A DNA stretch of 64,000 nt. It comes from Sphingomonadales bacterium UBA2683 (GTDB lineage: Bacteria > Pseudomonadota > Alphaproteobacteria > Sphingomonadales > Sphingomonadaceae). This document shows, in pieces, positions 32,815-41,322 of the stretch (positions are counted from its first letter, which is position 1; every line of letters begins with the position of its first letter). The notes beneath the pieces are model-generated. The model searched no databases, was not told the origin of the DNA, and was given only the letters and a program-made list of their open reading frames with translations. The translations under genes and the position numbers were made by a program. The DNA is taken from the NCBI GenBank assembly GCA_002354635.1, contig DELZ01000002.1, positions 310,001 through 374,000 of the forward strand, written 5' to 3'.

Positions 32815-32853
32815 CTTACACATGTCTTACACACTTACACAAAACCTTACACA
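32815..32853 (+). repeat. Four CTTACACA direct repeats next to att site
   Basis: CTTACACA occurs at 32815, 32826, 32834 and 32846 (spacings 11, 8 and 12), about 60-100 bases inside the tRNA-Leu fragment. Clustered short direct repeats at this place resemble arm-type integrase or excisionase binding sites of tyrosine-recombinase elements. The rest of the 32,602-32,913 gap shows no gene. Confidence 0.5.
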
Positions 32854-32913
32854 AAAATGGCTTGACCGAAAAATTATAACTTGTTATCAGAAGCTTACGG
32901 TTGCCTCGTCCCA

Positions 32914-32966
32914 CTCAAAATCGAGTTCCGCAAGGAGTGCCCGTTCGAGTCGGGCCAGGGGCACCA
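32914..32966 (+). other. Attachment site: 3' half of tRNA-Leu(CAA)
   Basis: From the anticodon loop (CTCAAAA, anticodon CAA) to the CCA end: 3' anticodon-stem strand, long variable arm TTCCGCAAGGA, a perfect 5-bp T-stem (GCCCG / CGGGC, 32939-32955) around TTCGAGT, acceptor strand CAGGGGC (32956-32962), A and CCA (32964-32966). The 5' half is missing: the bases before it neither pair with the anticodon stem nor form a D-arm, and no GCCCCTG acceptor partner occurs upstream. This is the truncated copy left when an element integrates at the anticodon loop; the intact gene should stand at the other end, outside the window. Confidence 0.85.
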
Positions 32967-33023
32967 TTTCCTGAAAATTCAGATAGTTGTGACTTAGTTG
33001 CAACGATATCGAGAATTTCTACA

Positions 33024-33051
33024 AAATCGCGGAGTAAACCGCGATTTTTCA
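33024..33051 (+). terminator. Terminator, probably of the interrupted tRNA-Leu
   Basis: AAATCGCGG (33024-33032), loop AGTAAA, CCGCGATTT (33039-33047), then TTTC: a perfect 9-bp stem with T-run. It lies 58 bases downstream of the tRNA-Leu fragment and upstream of the TonB receptor, so it most likely ended the tRNA transcript before the element inserted. Confidence 0.8.
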
Positions 33052-33180
33052 ACTCTCTGTGCTGGACTATTGAGACCAAATATACAAAAGGGCGACGCTT
33101 GGAGGGCCCCTTATTACCGTCCAATTCAAGTCCGATTTCATTTTAGACCCGCGGCAACACGTCGGGCGCAGGAGAAACTC

Positions 33181-35736
33181 ATGAAAATCACTAAATTTTT
33201 GACCGCCACGGCGCTCGGTGGCGTTATGGCCGCTTCCCCCGCCTATGCTCAGGATGTGCCGGAAGAAGAAACATTTGATGACAATGTCATCGTTGTCACC
33301 GCTTCCAAGCGTGAAACCTCATTGCAGGAAACTCCGATTTCCGTGTCGGTGACAAACGGCGAAACGCTCGAAATTGCGCAAATCCGCGACGTGCTTGATC
33401 TGCAGACCGTTACCCCTTCGCTGCGTGTCAGCCAGCTTCAGACATCTTCGGCATCGACTTTCATTATTCGCGGCTTTGGTAACGGCGATAACAATTTCGG
33501 TATCGAGCCATCTGTTGGCGTGTTCATCGATGGGGTGTTCCGTTCGCGTTCGGCTGCGGCTCTCTCAGACCTTCCCAATGTCCAGCGCATCGAGGTGCTG
33601 AACGGCCCGCAATCGACGCTGTTCGGCAAGAACGCTTCTGCTGGCGTCATTTCGGTGGTTACACGGGAGCCGCAATTCGAATTTGGCGGATCGGTTGAAG
33701 CCGTTTACGGCAATTACAACAATGTCGTTCTCAAGGGCGATATTACCGGCCCGCTGTCAGAGAATATCGCTTTCTCGATCGACGGTAGCTACAACCGCCG
33801 CGACGGTTATGCCAAGATTGTCAATCTGGACGAAGAGCAGAACAACCGGAACCGCTGGGCAGCTCGTGCACAGCTCTTGTTCGAGCCAACATCGGATCTG
33901 AAGATTCGCGCAATTGGTGATTACTCGAGAATTGACGAGATTTGCTGTCAGGTGACAACGGTTGTCGCGGGGCCTACCGCTGGCGCAATCCAGTTGCTGG
34001 GTGGCCAGATCTCGACAGATCGCTTCGGCTATGATGCCTATCTCAATCAGGTTCCGATCAATAAAGTCGACAATTACGGCGGCTCGCTGCAGGTTGATTA
34101 TCAAGCTGGTGCGCTTTCTTTTACCTCGATTTCTTCCTACCGAGAGCTAAAGAATCTGTTCGTTTCGGACATTGACTACAGCAGTCTGGATGTTGCGAAC
34201 GAAACCCGCAACCAGAGGGTAAAAACGCTCACCCAGGAATTCCGGGTCACCTCCGACTTTGACGGTCCGGTCAACTTCTTGCTTGGTGGCTATTATTTCG
34301 ACGAAAGCATCTCGCAGACAAGCCAGATCGAGAACGGCACCCAAATCCGTGACTTCTTCGAAGTTCTGGCTGGTGGGAACCCGGCAGATATTATTGCGGG
34401 CAACCCGAGTGTATTCAATGGCGTTGAAGCAGCTCTCGGTCTCCCGCAGGAATCCATCTTTCTCACACCGCTGCTTACATCAGAGCAGTTTTCGATGGAC
34501 AACACGTCCTATTCGATCTTCGGTACTGTTGATTTTGAACCGATCGACGGTCTCGTCTTCACGGGTGGTTTCAACTACACCGACGACAAGAAGGACTTTG
34601 CACTCGCTCAGCAGAGCTTCGATCCACTGGGTCAAATCAATCTGGTTGATGCGTTCATTGCAGCTGCGTCCGGGGGCACGGTAACTTCGCGGGCTCAGTT
34701 CCAGGCGCTGCCGGCGGCTAACCAGCAGGCTCTTCTGGCTGCGGCAACGTCAGCTGCGAACCCGCTGCTCGGCTTGTCTGGCTTCCAGTTTCAGCCACCT
34801 TTCCTGACCATCCCGAACGCGGTCGAAGACGGCAAGACCCGCGATGACAAATTCACCTATCTGTTGCGTGCCTCCTATAGGGTCTCTGACGAGGTCAATA
34901 TATATGGTAGCTATGCAACGGGTTTCAAAGCGAGCTCGGTTAACCTGTCGCGCGACAGCCGGCCGTCCAGTGCCGATTTCGTTGCAGGCCCGGGCGGGTC
35001 GACTTTCGCGGCTCCGTCATCACCAGTCCTTGATGCCGGTCTGGCGCTGCCAAACCTGAGAAGCGGTTCGCGCTTTGCAGGGCCAGAAAATGCCACCGTC
35101 TATGAAGTTGGTGTCAAAGGTCAGTGGGAAGGCTTCGGCTTCAACCTCGCATTGTTCGACCAGACCATCAAGGGCTTCCAGAGCCTCGCCTTCACCGGTA
35201 CCGGTTTTGCCTTGCAGAATGCCGGCCAGCAATCGGTTACGGGTTTCGAGTTTGACAGCACTATCAGCCCGGTGGAGGGATTGGTCTTCACATTTGCAAT
35301 GACCTATCTTGATCCTTCGTTTGATGACTTCCCTGGCAGTGTCCTGGGCGACCTGACCGGCGCAACACCCGGCGGGATTCCTGAGTTCGCCATTTCGACC
35401 TCCGCAACCTACAAACACGAATTTGGTGCCAGCGGGAATATGTTGATCACGCGGATTGACTACAGTCATGAAAGCAACACGCCGATCAACAACGGCTTGC
35501 CGACTTTCAATGCTGCGTTGGGCAACACCCAGATTTTTAGCCGCGAGGTCAATCTGGTCAACGGCTCGATGACGCTCAAGCTTGAAAACGGCCTCGAAGT
35601 CGGCGGATATGTACGCAACCTGTTCAACGACCAGTTCATCACGACTGTGTTTGACGGCGTTGCTCAATCCGGAACGGTTTCCGGTTACCCAAGTGCGCCG
35701 CGTACTTACGGAGCCGTGGTTCGTTTCAAATTCTGA
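33181..35736 (+). CDS. TonB-dependent outer-membrane receptor
   Basis: Ligand-gated outer-membrane transporter (851 residues) energised by TonB. Signal peptide MKITKFLTATALGGVMAASPAYAQ; a TonB box-like segment DDNVIVVTASKRE; plug domain (about residues 50-165: RDVLDLQTVTPSLRVSQL, RIEVLNGPQSTLFGKNASAG), then a 22-strand-type barrel closing with aromatic FKF. This is the IPR000531-type, FecA/sphingomonad class; the ligand is unknown (siderophore, vitamin, sugar or aromatic are all possible). Start at 33181 after GGAG; an in-frame ATG 61 codons upstream runs through the tRNA terminator. It is single, with its own strong terminator. Confidence 0.93.
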   Translation: MKITKFLTATALGGVMAASPAYAQDVPEEETFDDNVIVVTASKRETSLQETPISVSVTNGETLEIAQIRDVLDLQTVTPSLRVSQLQTSSASTFIIRGFGNGDNNFGIEPSVGVFIDGVFRSRSAAALSDLPNVQRIEVLNGPQSTLFGKNASAGVISVVTREPQFEFGGSVEAVYGNYNNVVLKGDITGPLSENIAFSIDGSYNRRDGYAKIVNLDEEQNNRNRWAARAQLLFEPTSDLKIRAIGDYSRIDEICCQVTTVVAGPTAGAIQLLGGQISTDRFGYDAYLNQVPINKVDNYGGSLQVDYQAGALSFTSISSYRELKNLFVSDIDYSSLDVANETRNQRVKTLTQEFRVTSDFDGPVNFLLGGYYFDESISQTSQIENGTQIRDFFEVLAGGNPADIIAGNPSVFNGVEAALGLPQESIFLTPLLTSEQFSMDNTSYSIFGTVDFEPIDGLVFTGGFNYTDDKKDFALAQQSFDPLGQINLVDAFIAAASGGTVTSRAQFQALPAANQQALLAAATSAANPLLGLSGFQFQPPFLTIPNAVEDGKTRDDKFTYLLRASYRVSDEVNIYGSYATGFKASSVNLSRDSRPSSADFVAGPGGSTFAAPSSPVLDAGLALPNLRSGSRFAGPENATVYEVGVKGQWEGFGFNLALFDQTIKGFQSLAFTGTGFALQNAGQQSVTGFEFDSTISPVEGLVFTFAMTYLDPSFDDFPGSVLGDLTGATPGGIPEFAISTSATYKHEFGASGNMLITRIDYSHESNTPINNGLPTFNAALGNTQIFSREVNLVNGSMTLKLENGLEVGGYVRNLFNDQFITTVFDGVAQSGTVSGYPSAPRTYGAVVRFKF

Positions 35737-35761
35737 TCTTGTATTAAAATTACAAAATTTG

Positions 35762-35791
35762 GCCCTGTCGGGAAACCGGCAGGGCTTTTTT
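35762..35791 (+). terminator. Terminator after first TonB receptor
   Basis: GCCCTGTCGG, GAAA tetraloop, CCGGCAGGGC (one G-U pair), then TTTTTTG. Ideal Rho-independent terminator 25 bases after the stop. Confidence 0.93.
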
Positions 35792-35962
35792 GTATCCATT
35801 TTGCATCAAATTTCCGGCATATGGTGCAAAAATGTAATGGCTCGGTGCATTTTTTGTATTTCTGTCTGGACTTAATTGCGCGATTAGTTGACTATCAGGT
35901 TGTTGGAGGGAAGAGCAAAAGCATCTCTCTCCAATAGAATGAATGGGATCTGGGAGAGAGAA

Positions 35963-38911
35963 ATGCGTAAATCGCTACTGTTAGCTGCTACAGCTATGTC
36001 TGCAATGTCCGTACCTGCCATCGCGCAGGATCAAGAGGGCACCGTTGATGACAATGTCATTATCGTTACCGCACAACGTCAGGCGCAAAGTGCTCAGGAC
36101 GTTCCGATCGCGGTCTCCGCTTTTTCGGGGGCGGCTCTGGAAGCACAGCAGATCGAAAACAGCTCCGATCTCCAACTCACCCTTCCGAATATTACCTTTA
36201 CCAAAACCAACTTTACCAGTTCCAGCTTTACGATCCGCGGGATCGGCGATCTGTGCGTTGGTGTTTCCTGTGATCAGGCTACGGCGATCCACCTGAACGA
36301 TTCACCCCTGTTTTCAACCCGACTGTTTGAAACAGAGTTTTTTGATCTTGAGCGGGTGGAAGTGCTGCGCGGGCCGCAAGGGACCCTGTTTGGACGGAAC
36401 GCGACCGCGGGTGTGGTCAATGTCGTTACCGCCAAGCCGAGAATGGGCCAGTTCCAGGCTTCGGGCGATGTCGAATATGGCAATTACAACGCCATCAAGG
36501 TCAAGGGCATGGTCAATATTCCGCTCGGCGACACCATCGCATTTCGCGGTGCCGGCGTTTACGTCAAACGGGATGGCTATACGACCAATCTCAACGGCGG
36601 TCCGAAACTGGATGACCGCGATCTCTATTCCATTCGTGGTTCGCTGCGGTTCGAGCCGACTCCCGATACCACGATTGATCTTTATGCATCCTATTTCCGC
36701 GAAAATGACAATCGCATGCGGATCCAGAAGCAATATTGCCAACGCGACCCGACAGGTATTCTGGGCTGTCTGAACAGCTCCCGCAATGCCGAATCGTTCA
36801 ACGCCAACTCGACCTTTACGGCGGCATTGTCCTCCAGGGAGTTTCTTGCAACCCAGGGGATACCGACGGCATTCGCGCTGGGGAGCCTTTATGGCCCCGA
36901 TCAATATTCCGGTATTTCGATTCCAGCGGACTCGCGAACAGTAAACACCGCGTTCACGCCAGAATATTTTACCAGCGAAATGACCTTCCAGGGCAAGATC
37001 GAGCATGATTTCGGCCCGATCAGCGCACAACTTTCCGGTACCTATCAGAAGGTGAAGCTGGACTCACGGCAGGACTATAATAACAATATCGGGCGTCGGG
37101 ACATTTATGCGCCAGCGCTGAATACGCTGGCTGCTGCGGCAGCTGGTCTGGTTCCGGGTCTTCCGGCATCCTATTTTGCACCGCTTGCCGCCGCGATCAT
37201 TCCGAACGGGCCAAGCGGCATATTGTGTACGTCGGATACCGACACCATCGGTCTCGGTTCATTCGGCGGCAACAGCATCTGTGCAACCTCACCGCTGCAG
37301 TTTGACCGGTCAAACCAGAATAATAGCAGCTGGTCGGCAGAAGCCATCATCTCGAGCGATTTTGACGGGCCGTTCAACTTTTTGGTTGGCGGGATTTATG
37401 CCGATTATCACCTGACCGAGAACAGCTATTATGTGAACGCGTTCGCGATTGACTATGTCACCGGATTGCTCGGCAGCTTTACGTCGCTCGCCAATGGTTT
37501 GCCGCCGTCGTTCTTGGGAACGCCCTATTTCCGCAACAATACGGATGATCTGACCGTCAAATCCTACGGCTTGTTTGGTGAAGTCTATTTCGACATCAGC
37601 GACAGACTGAAACTGACCGGCGGTTTGCGGTATAATGATGACAAGAAAAGGGTTCAGGCGCGGTCCACGCTGGCCAGCTTCCTGGTGCCGTACGCGCAGA
37701 CGACCAATGCGTTTGAATCGCCATTTGTCGGTTCCTATGATGCTGACCCGGGAACAGCCGGAAATCAGATTTTCCAGAATCGTCAGGTGAAGCAAAACGC
37801 AATAACCGGGCGCGCGGTTCTCGATTACAAGATCAGCGATGACAATCTGGTCTATCTGTCCTATTCGCGCGGTTACAAGTCCGGTGGCTTGAATCCGCCG
37901 CTGCAGCCAATCTTCGCGGTGCCGGAAGCGTTCCGGTCGGAGCAGGTTGATGCGTTTGAAATCGGATCGAAGAACACGTTTGGCAATGGTGCCCTGCAAC
38001 TCAATCTGACGGCATTCTACTATAAATACAAGGATCTGCAGCTCAGCAAGATTGTCGCGCGGACTGCGGTCAACGAAAATATCGATGCCGATATTTACGG
38101 GGCTGAAGTCGAAGCCGTCATCCGCCCCGATCCGGACTGGCTGATCAACATGGGGTTCAGCTACCTGCACACAAAGGTCAAAGGGGACACGTTTAACAGC
38201 GATCCACGTGACTTTGGCGGAAACCGGGCCGATGCGGTTATTATCAAGGACATCACCAACGCGTCCAACTGTGCGGTCGCATCGCAATCTGGAAATATTG
38301 CAGGGGTGAATGCCTTTGTTAACGCGGTGAACGGTGCAATCAATGCCGGCGCAGTGCCAGGTCTTGCAGCAGGTGCGGGGCTCCAGCCTACGGTTGCCTT
38401 CCCCGCAAACGGCGGTATCGCCTCTACCGGTGCGTTCGGTGTTTGCGGTGTCTTGCAAGCGGCAGCAGCAGGCGCATTTGCCGGGGGAGGATTGGTTCCG
38501 GCAGCCTTTGGCGGGATCGACTATTTCTCTGCCGGTATTCCCAAGAATATTCGCGGGAACCAGTTGCCACAGGCGCCGCAGCTGAAATTCTCCGCAGGGG
38601 CACAATATACGGTGAACTTTGACAATGGCATGAGCCTGGTTCCGCGTGTTGACCTTGCTTATACCGGAGAAAGCTTCGGCAGTATCTTCAACGGCAATGT
38701 CAACCGGATCAAAGGCTATGCGCAGGCAAATGCCCAGATCCAGCTGAACGGAACGGATGATCGCTGGTATGTTCGCGGTTTCATCCAGAATATTTTCGAC
38801 AGCAATGCCGAAACCGGACTCTATGTCACCGATCAGTCGTCCGGTCTGTACACCAATATCTTCACGCTGGAACCACGCCGCTACGGTATAGGTGCCGGCT
38901 TCAAATTCTAG
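35963..38911 (+). CDS. TonB-dependent outer-membrane receptor
   Basis: Second large receptor (982 residues). Signal peptide MRKSLLLAATAMSAMSVPAIAQ; TonB box DDNVIIVTAQRQAQ; plug with SSDLQLTLPNITFTKTNF, FTIRGIGDLCVGVSCDQ and VEVLRGPQGTLFGRNATAGV; barrel ending GAGFKF. Insertions in the extracellular loops (for example residues 805-875, low-complexity Ala/Gly-rich) make it longer than its neighbour. Ligand unknown. The start at 35963 follows GGGAGAGAG; an upstream in-frame ATG would hide the signal peptide. It has its own terminator; the two receptors share domain order but are not recent duplicates. Confidence 0.93.
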   Translation: MRKSLLLAATAMSAMSVPAIAQDQEGTVDDNVIIVTAQRQAQSAQDVPIAVSAFSGAALEAQQIENSSDLQLTLPNITFTKTNFTSSSFTIRGIGDLCVGVSCDQATAIHLNDSPLFSTRLFETEFFDLERVEVLRGPQGTLFGRNATAGVVNVVTAKPRMGQFQASGDVEYGNYNAIKVKGMVNIPLGDTIAFRGAGVYVKRDGYTTNLNGGPKLDDRDLYSIRGSLRFEPTPDTTIDLYASYFRENDNRMRIQKQYCQRDPTGILGCLNSSRNAESFNANSTFTAALSSREFLATQGIPTAFALGSLYGPDQYSGISIPADSRTVNTAFTPEYFTSEMTFQGKIEHDFGPISAQLSGTYQKVKLDSRQDYNNNIGRRDIYAPALNTLAAAAAGLVPGLPASYFAPLAAAIIPNGPSGILCTSDTDTIGLGSFGGNSICATSPLQFDRSNQNNSSWSAEAIISSDFDGPFNFLVGGIYADYHLTENSYYVNAFAIDYVTGLLGSFTSLANGLPPSFLGTPYFRNNTDDLTVKSYGLFGEVYFDISDRLKLTGGLRYNDDKKRVQARSTLASFLVPYAQTTNAFESPFVGSYDADPGTAGNQIFQNRQVKQNAITGRAVLDYKISDDNLVYLSYSRGYKSGGLNPPLQPIFAVPEAFRSEQVDAFEIGSKNTFGNGALQLNLTAFYYKYKDLQLSKIVARTAVNENIDADIYGAEVEAVIRPDPDWLINMGFSYLHTKVKGDTFNSDPRDFGGNRADAVIIKDITNASNCAVASQSGNIAGVNAFVNAVNGAINAGAVPGLAAGAGLQPTVAFPANGGIASTGAFGVCGVLQAAAAGAFAGGGLVPAAFGGIDYFSAGIPKNIRGNQLPQAPQLKFSAGAQYTVNFDNGMSLVPRVDLAYTGESFGSIFNGNVNRIKGYAQANAQIQLNGTDDRWYVRGFIQNIFDSNAETGLYVTDQSSGLYTNIFTLEPRRYGIGAGFKF

Positions 38912-38936
38912 TCACCAATTGAAGGTTGAACTGGAC

Positions 38937-38967
38937 GCCCTGCCGGGAAACCGGCGGGGCTTTTTTT
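38937..38967 (+). terminator. Terminator after second TonB receptor
   Basis: GCCCTGCCGG, GAAA loop, CCGGCGGGGC, then TTTTTTT. It is near-identical in design to the terminator at 35,762. Confidence 0.93.
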
Positions 38968-39122
38968 CGTTGTCTAAGATGCCTTTTGGCGAAAGCGCGA
39001 CCTGATCCGGATTTCAGATATTTTTCGAAATTGGCGGGCTTTTCTCCCAGCGGTCGCCAGACGGCTGGCTTGCCAGCCGAAATATCAAGATGGTCGAAAG
39101 AAGCCCTTGCTTGCGCTGCGGG

Positions 39123-39169
39123 ATTTTTGCGGTCGTCGATCCCCCGGATCGACTTTTATCCGCAAAAAT
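39123..39169. repeat. Long two-stem hairpin
   Basis: Outer arms ATTTTTGCGG (39123-39132) and CCGCAAAAAT (39160-39169), inner arms GTCGATCC (39135-39142) and GGATCGAC (39146-39153), all perfect, with an asymmetric internal loop (2 and 6 bases) and a CCC apex. It stands at the start of the 540-base gene-free stretch 38,968-39,505. It may be a recombination or regulatory RNA structure; no protein is seen in this stretch. Confidence 0.65.
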
Positions 39170-39211
39170 GGTGCGCGACGCAGTCTGTAGCGAACCGGTC
39201 TCAGGTGCCGT

Positions 39212-39240
39212 TTCCCTGTTATCAGGGAATTAACAGGGAA
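39212..39240. repeat. 10-bp inverted repeat TTCCCTGTTA
   Basis: TTCCCTGTTA (39212-39221) and TAACAGGGAA (39231-39240), perfect arms around 9 bases. The CAGGGAAT word recurs within and after it (39223, 39364), adding to a cluster of AACAGGGAA motifs before the methyltransferase gene. Confidence 0.6.
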
Positions 39241-39351
39241 ATTTGCTCATTTGAGTACCAAAACAGGCGATTTTGAGCGATTCCGATTTGATGTGGTGGC
39301 AAAATAGCGCGCTTTTACCGCAACTTACGTACGCAAAATACCGTTTTCCTG

Positions 39352-39431
39352 TTAATCGGCAGAACAGGGAATTAATTCGTCCGAACAGGGGGCCCAATCG
39401 CCATTATCAGGCGGCTTAATCGGCAGAACAG
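39352..39431. repeat. 16-bp direct repeat flanking a 48-bp spacer
   Basis: TTAATCGGCAGAACAG is present at 39352-39367 and again at 39416-39431, identical over 16 bases. The intervening sequence contains AACAGGG words. Possible recombination or protein-binding site just upstream of the ParB/methyltransferase gene (start 39506). Confidence 0.6.
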
Positions 39432-39505
39432 TGATATTCGCGGTTGGCTGATGGCTGCAGCTTATAGCTCTTGCCAAGAACAATTGATCCTGTTATGTTC
39501 TCGTT

Positions 39506-40810
39506 ATGTACATAGATGAATCGCTCGCAGACGATTCTGCCGATCGCCGCCTCAAGGTAACTTATACCCAGATCGAAAAGCTGGTCCCCGATCCGCGTAA
39601 TGCGCGAACGCATTCAAAAAGGCAGGTTACACAGATCGCGGAGTCGATCAGTGCGTTCGGGTTCACCAATCCCATACTTTCGGATCCCAAGGGCAACATT
39701 ATTGCAGGGCATGGCCGGCTGCGTGCCGCCAAGGAACTGAACCTTGCCGAGGTTCCCGTCATCGTGCTTGCTGGCCTCAGCGAAATGCAGAAGAAGGCGC
39801 TGCGGCTTGCGGACAACAAGATCGCGCTCAATGCAGGTTGGGATGTGGAAATCCTCAAACTGGAGCTGGCAGATCTATCGCTGCCAGAAGTGGACATCGA
39901 TTTGGGACTGACTGGATTCAGTCCTGGCGAGATCGACGTGGTTCTCGCTGACAGTCAGGACCCGGACGATGAAGTGATCCCTGCTGTTCCCGAAAGCCCG
40001 CGCGTGCAGACAGGTGATATATGGCAGCTGGGTGAGCATAGGGTTGCCTGTGGCGATGGGCGTGATGCTGCGTTCTTGCAGAAAGTAGTTGGCGAGGGTG
40101 CTTTGATCGAATGTGCTTTCCTTGATCCACCTTATAACGTGAAGATCAACGGCCACGCCAATGCTAAGGGGCGTCACCGGGAGTTCGCGATGGCATCGGG
40201 TGAAATGAGCGAACCCGAGTTCAGGACGTTCCTTGCTGAAACTTTAGGCGCCTGCGCAAAAGTATCACGCAGTGGAGCTATCCATTTTGTGTGCATGGAT
40301 TGGCGTCACATGGATGATGTGACCGCTTCGGTCGATGATATCTACGGCGACCTGCTCAACATTTGTGTATGGAATAAAAGCAATGCCGGGATGGGCTCGC
40401 TCTACAGGTCCAAGCACGAGATGGTCTTCGTCTACCGTGTCGGCGATGCACCTCACGTCAACAATGTCGAACTTGGCAAGCATGGCCGCAACCGGACCAA
40501 TGTCTGGGATTATCCCAGCGTCAACTCCATGCGCGGCTCACGCCGCGAGGACTTGGCGCTTCACCCAACGGTCAAGCCAGTGGCGATGGTGGCGGAGGCT
40601 TACTGCGATGTCACAAGGCAGGGCGAGCTTGTTCTCGACATCTTCCTTGGCTCGGGCACCAGTTTAATTGCCGCCGAGCGCGTGGGCCGCGCCTTCCGCG
40701 GCCTCGATATTGATCCTGCCTATGTTGACCTTGCGATGCAGCGTTGGGGCGATCTGACCGGCCACGAGCCGCAGCTGTTATTCCGCGATGGTGAGGATGT
40801 TGCTGCATGA
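39506..40810 (+). CDS. DNA methyltransferase with ParB-like N-terminal domain
   Basis: Protein of 434 residues: an N-terminal ParB/Srx-like nuclease domain (about residues 15-110: LVPDPRNARTHSKRQV, NPILSDPKGNIIAGHGRLRAAKEL) and a C-terminal N4/N6 DNA methyltransferase with LDPPYNVKI (catalytic DPPY) and the SAM-binding FLGSGTSLIAAERVGR motif. This fusion is frequent in prophages and islands of alphaproteobacteria and is usually a solitary methyltransferase without a restriction partner. The stop overlaps the next gene (ATGA), giving a three-gene operon with two DUF5681 genes. Target sequence unknown. Confidence 0.93.
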   Translation: MYIDESLADDSADRRLKVTYTQIEKLVPDPRNARTHSKRQVTQIAESISAFGFTNPILSDPKGNIIAGHGRLRAAKELNLAEVPVIVLAGLSEMQKKALRLADNKIALNAGWDVEILKLELADLSLPEVDIDLGLTGFSPGEIDVVLADSQDPDDEVIPAVPESPRVQTGDIWQLGEHRVACGDGRDAAFLQKVVGEGALIECAFLDPPYNVKINGHANAKGRHREFAMASGEMSEPEFRTFLAETLGACAKVSRSGAIHFVCMDWRHMDDVTASVDDIYGDLLNICVWNKSNAGMGSLYRSKHEMVFVYRVGDAPHVNNVELGKHGRNRTNVWDYPSVNSMRGSRREDLALHPTVKPVAMVAEAYCDVTRQGELVLDIFLGSGTSLIAAERVGRAFRGLDIDPAYVDLAMQRWGDLTGHEPQLLFRDGEDVAA

Positions 40811-41322
40811 GCAGCTCGCGCTTTCAGCTTGGTCAATCCGGCAATCCCAAAGGACGCCCCCGCAAGCATCGCCGGCCCAATGTATCGGCGTTCGAGATCA
40901 TTCTCGACAAAACATTGACCATTACCCAAAATGGAAAAGCGCGCGAGGCCACAATTGAAGAGGCCTTGCAACAGCAGACCTTCAAGGATGCTCTTGCCGG
41001 AAAGCGTTTGGCAATTCGCAAAGTGCTCGCAATGATCGAGAAGCGGGAAAGGGCTCTTGAGAAGAAGAACCCGGTGCCGGGCCGTAAAATCGAGCTCAAG
41101 CATCATTACTCGGCTGACAATGCGAATGAGGCTCTGCGTATTCTTGGTATTGCAGAACCCGAACCGAGTTTTCAAACGAGATGGAAAGTGCATGCCTGGG
41201 CGGCCCAGGCAGCGCTGAGCCGCCCCGGGCGCAAGAAATTTGATCGCAGAGAGGTCAAGAATATCAGGTTCTTCACGTTTGACCCGGAAAGCTTGAAGTG
41301 GCCGCGGGGCAGTACTGGATGA
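40807..41322 (+). CDS. DUF5681 protein (first copy)
   Basis: Basic protein of 171 residues beginning with the DUF5681 signature FQLGQSGNPKGRPRKHR (residues 5-22), an SGNPKGRPR AT-hook-like motif, then a helical region and a C-terminal half without recognised domain. Overlaps the methyltransferase by four bases and the next DUF5681 gene by four bases. Function unknown; position suggests DNA binding together with the methyltransferase. Confidence 0.82.
   Translation: MSSSRFQLGQSGNPKGRPRKHRRPNVSAFEIILDKTLTITQNGKAREATIEEALQQQTFKDALAGKRLAIRKVLAMIEKRERALEKKNPVPGRKIELKHHYSADNANEALRILGIAEPEPSFQTRWKVHAWAAQAALSRPGRKKFDRREVKNIRFFTFDPESLKWPRGSTG

Noticed and set aside
32901..32966. A complete tRNA-Leu gene
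   Set aside because: Only the 3' half is present; no 5' acceptor, D-arm or 5' anticodon strand occurs upstream.
37310..38605. 431-codon minus-strand open frame inside the second TonB receptor
   Set aside because: Antisense shadow of a clear receptor gene; no ribosome binding site, composition like a random antisense frame.
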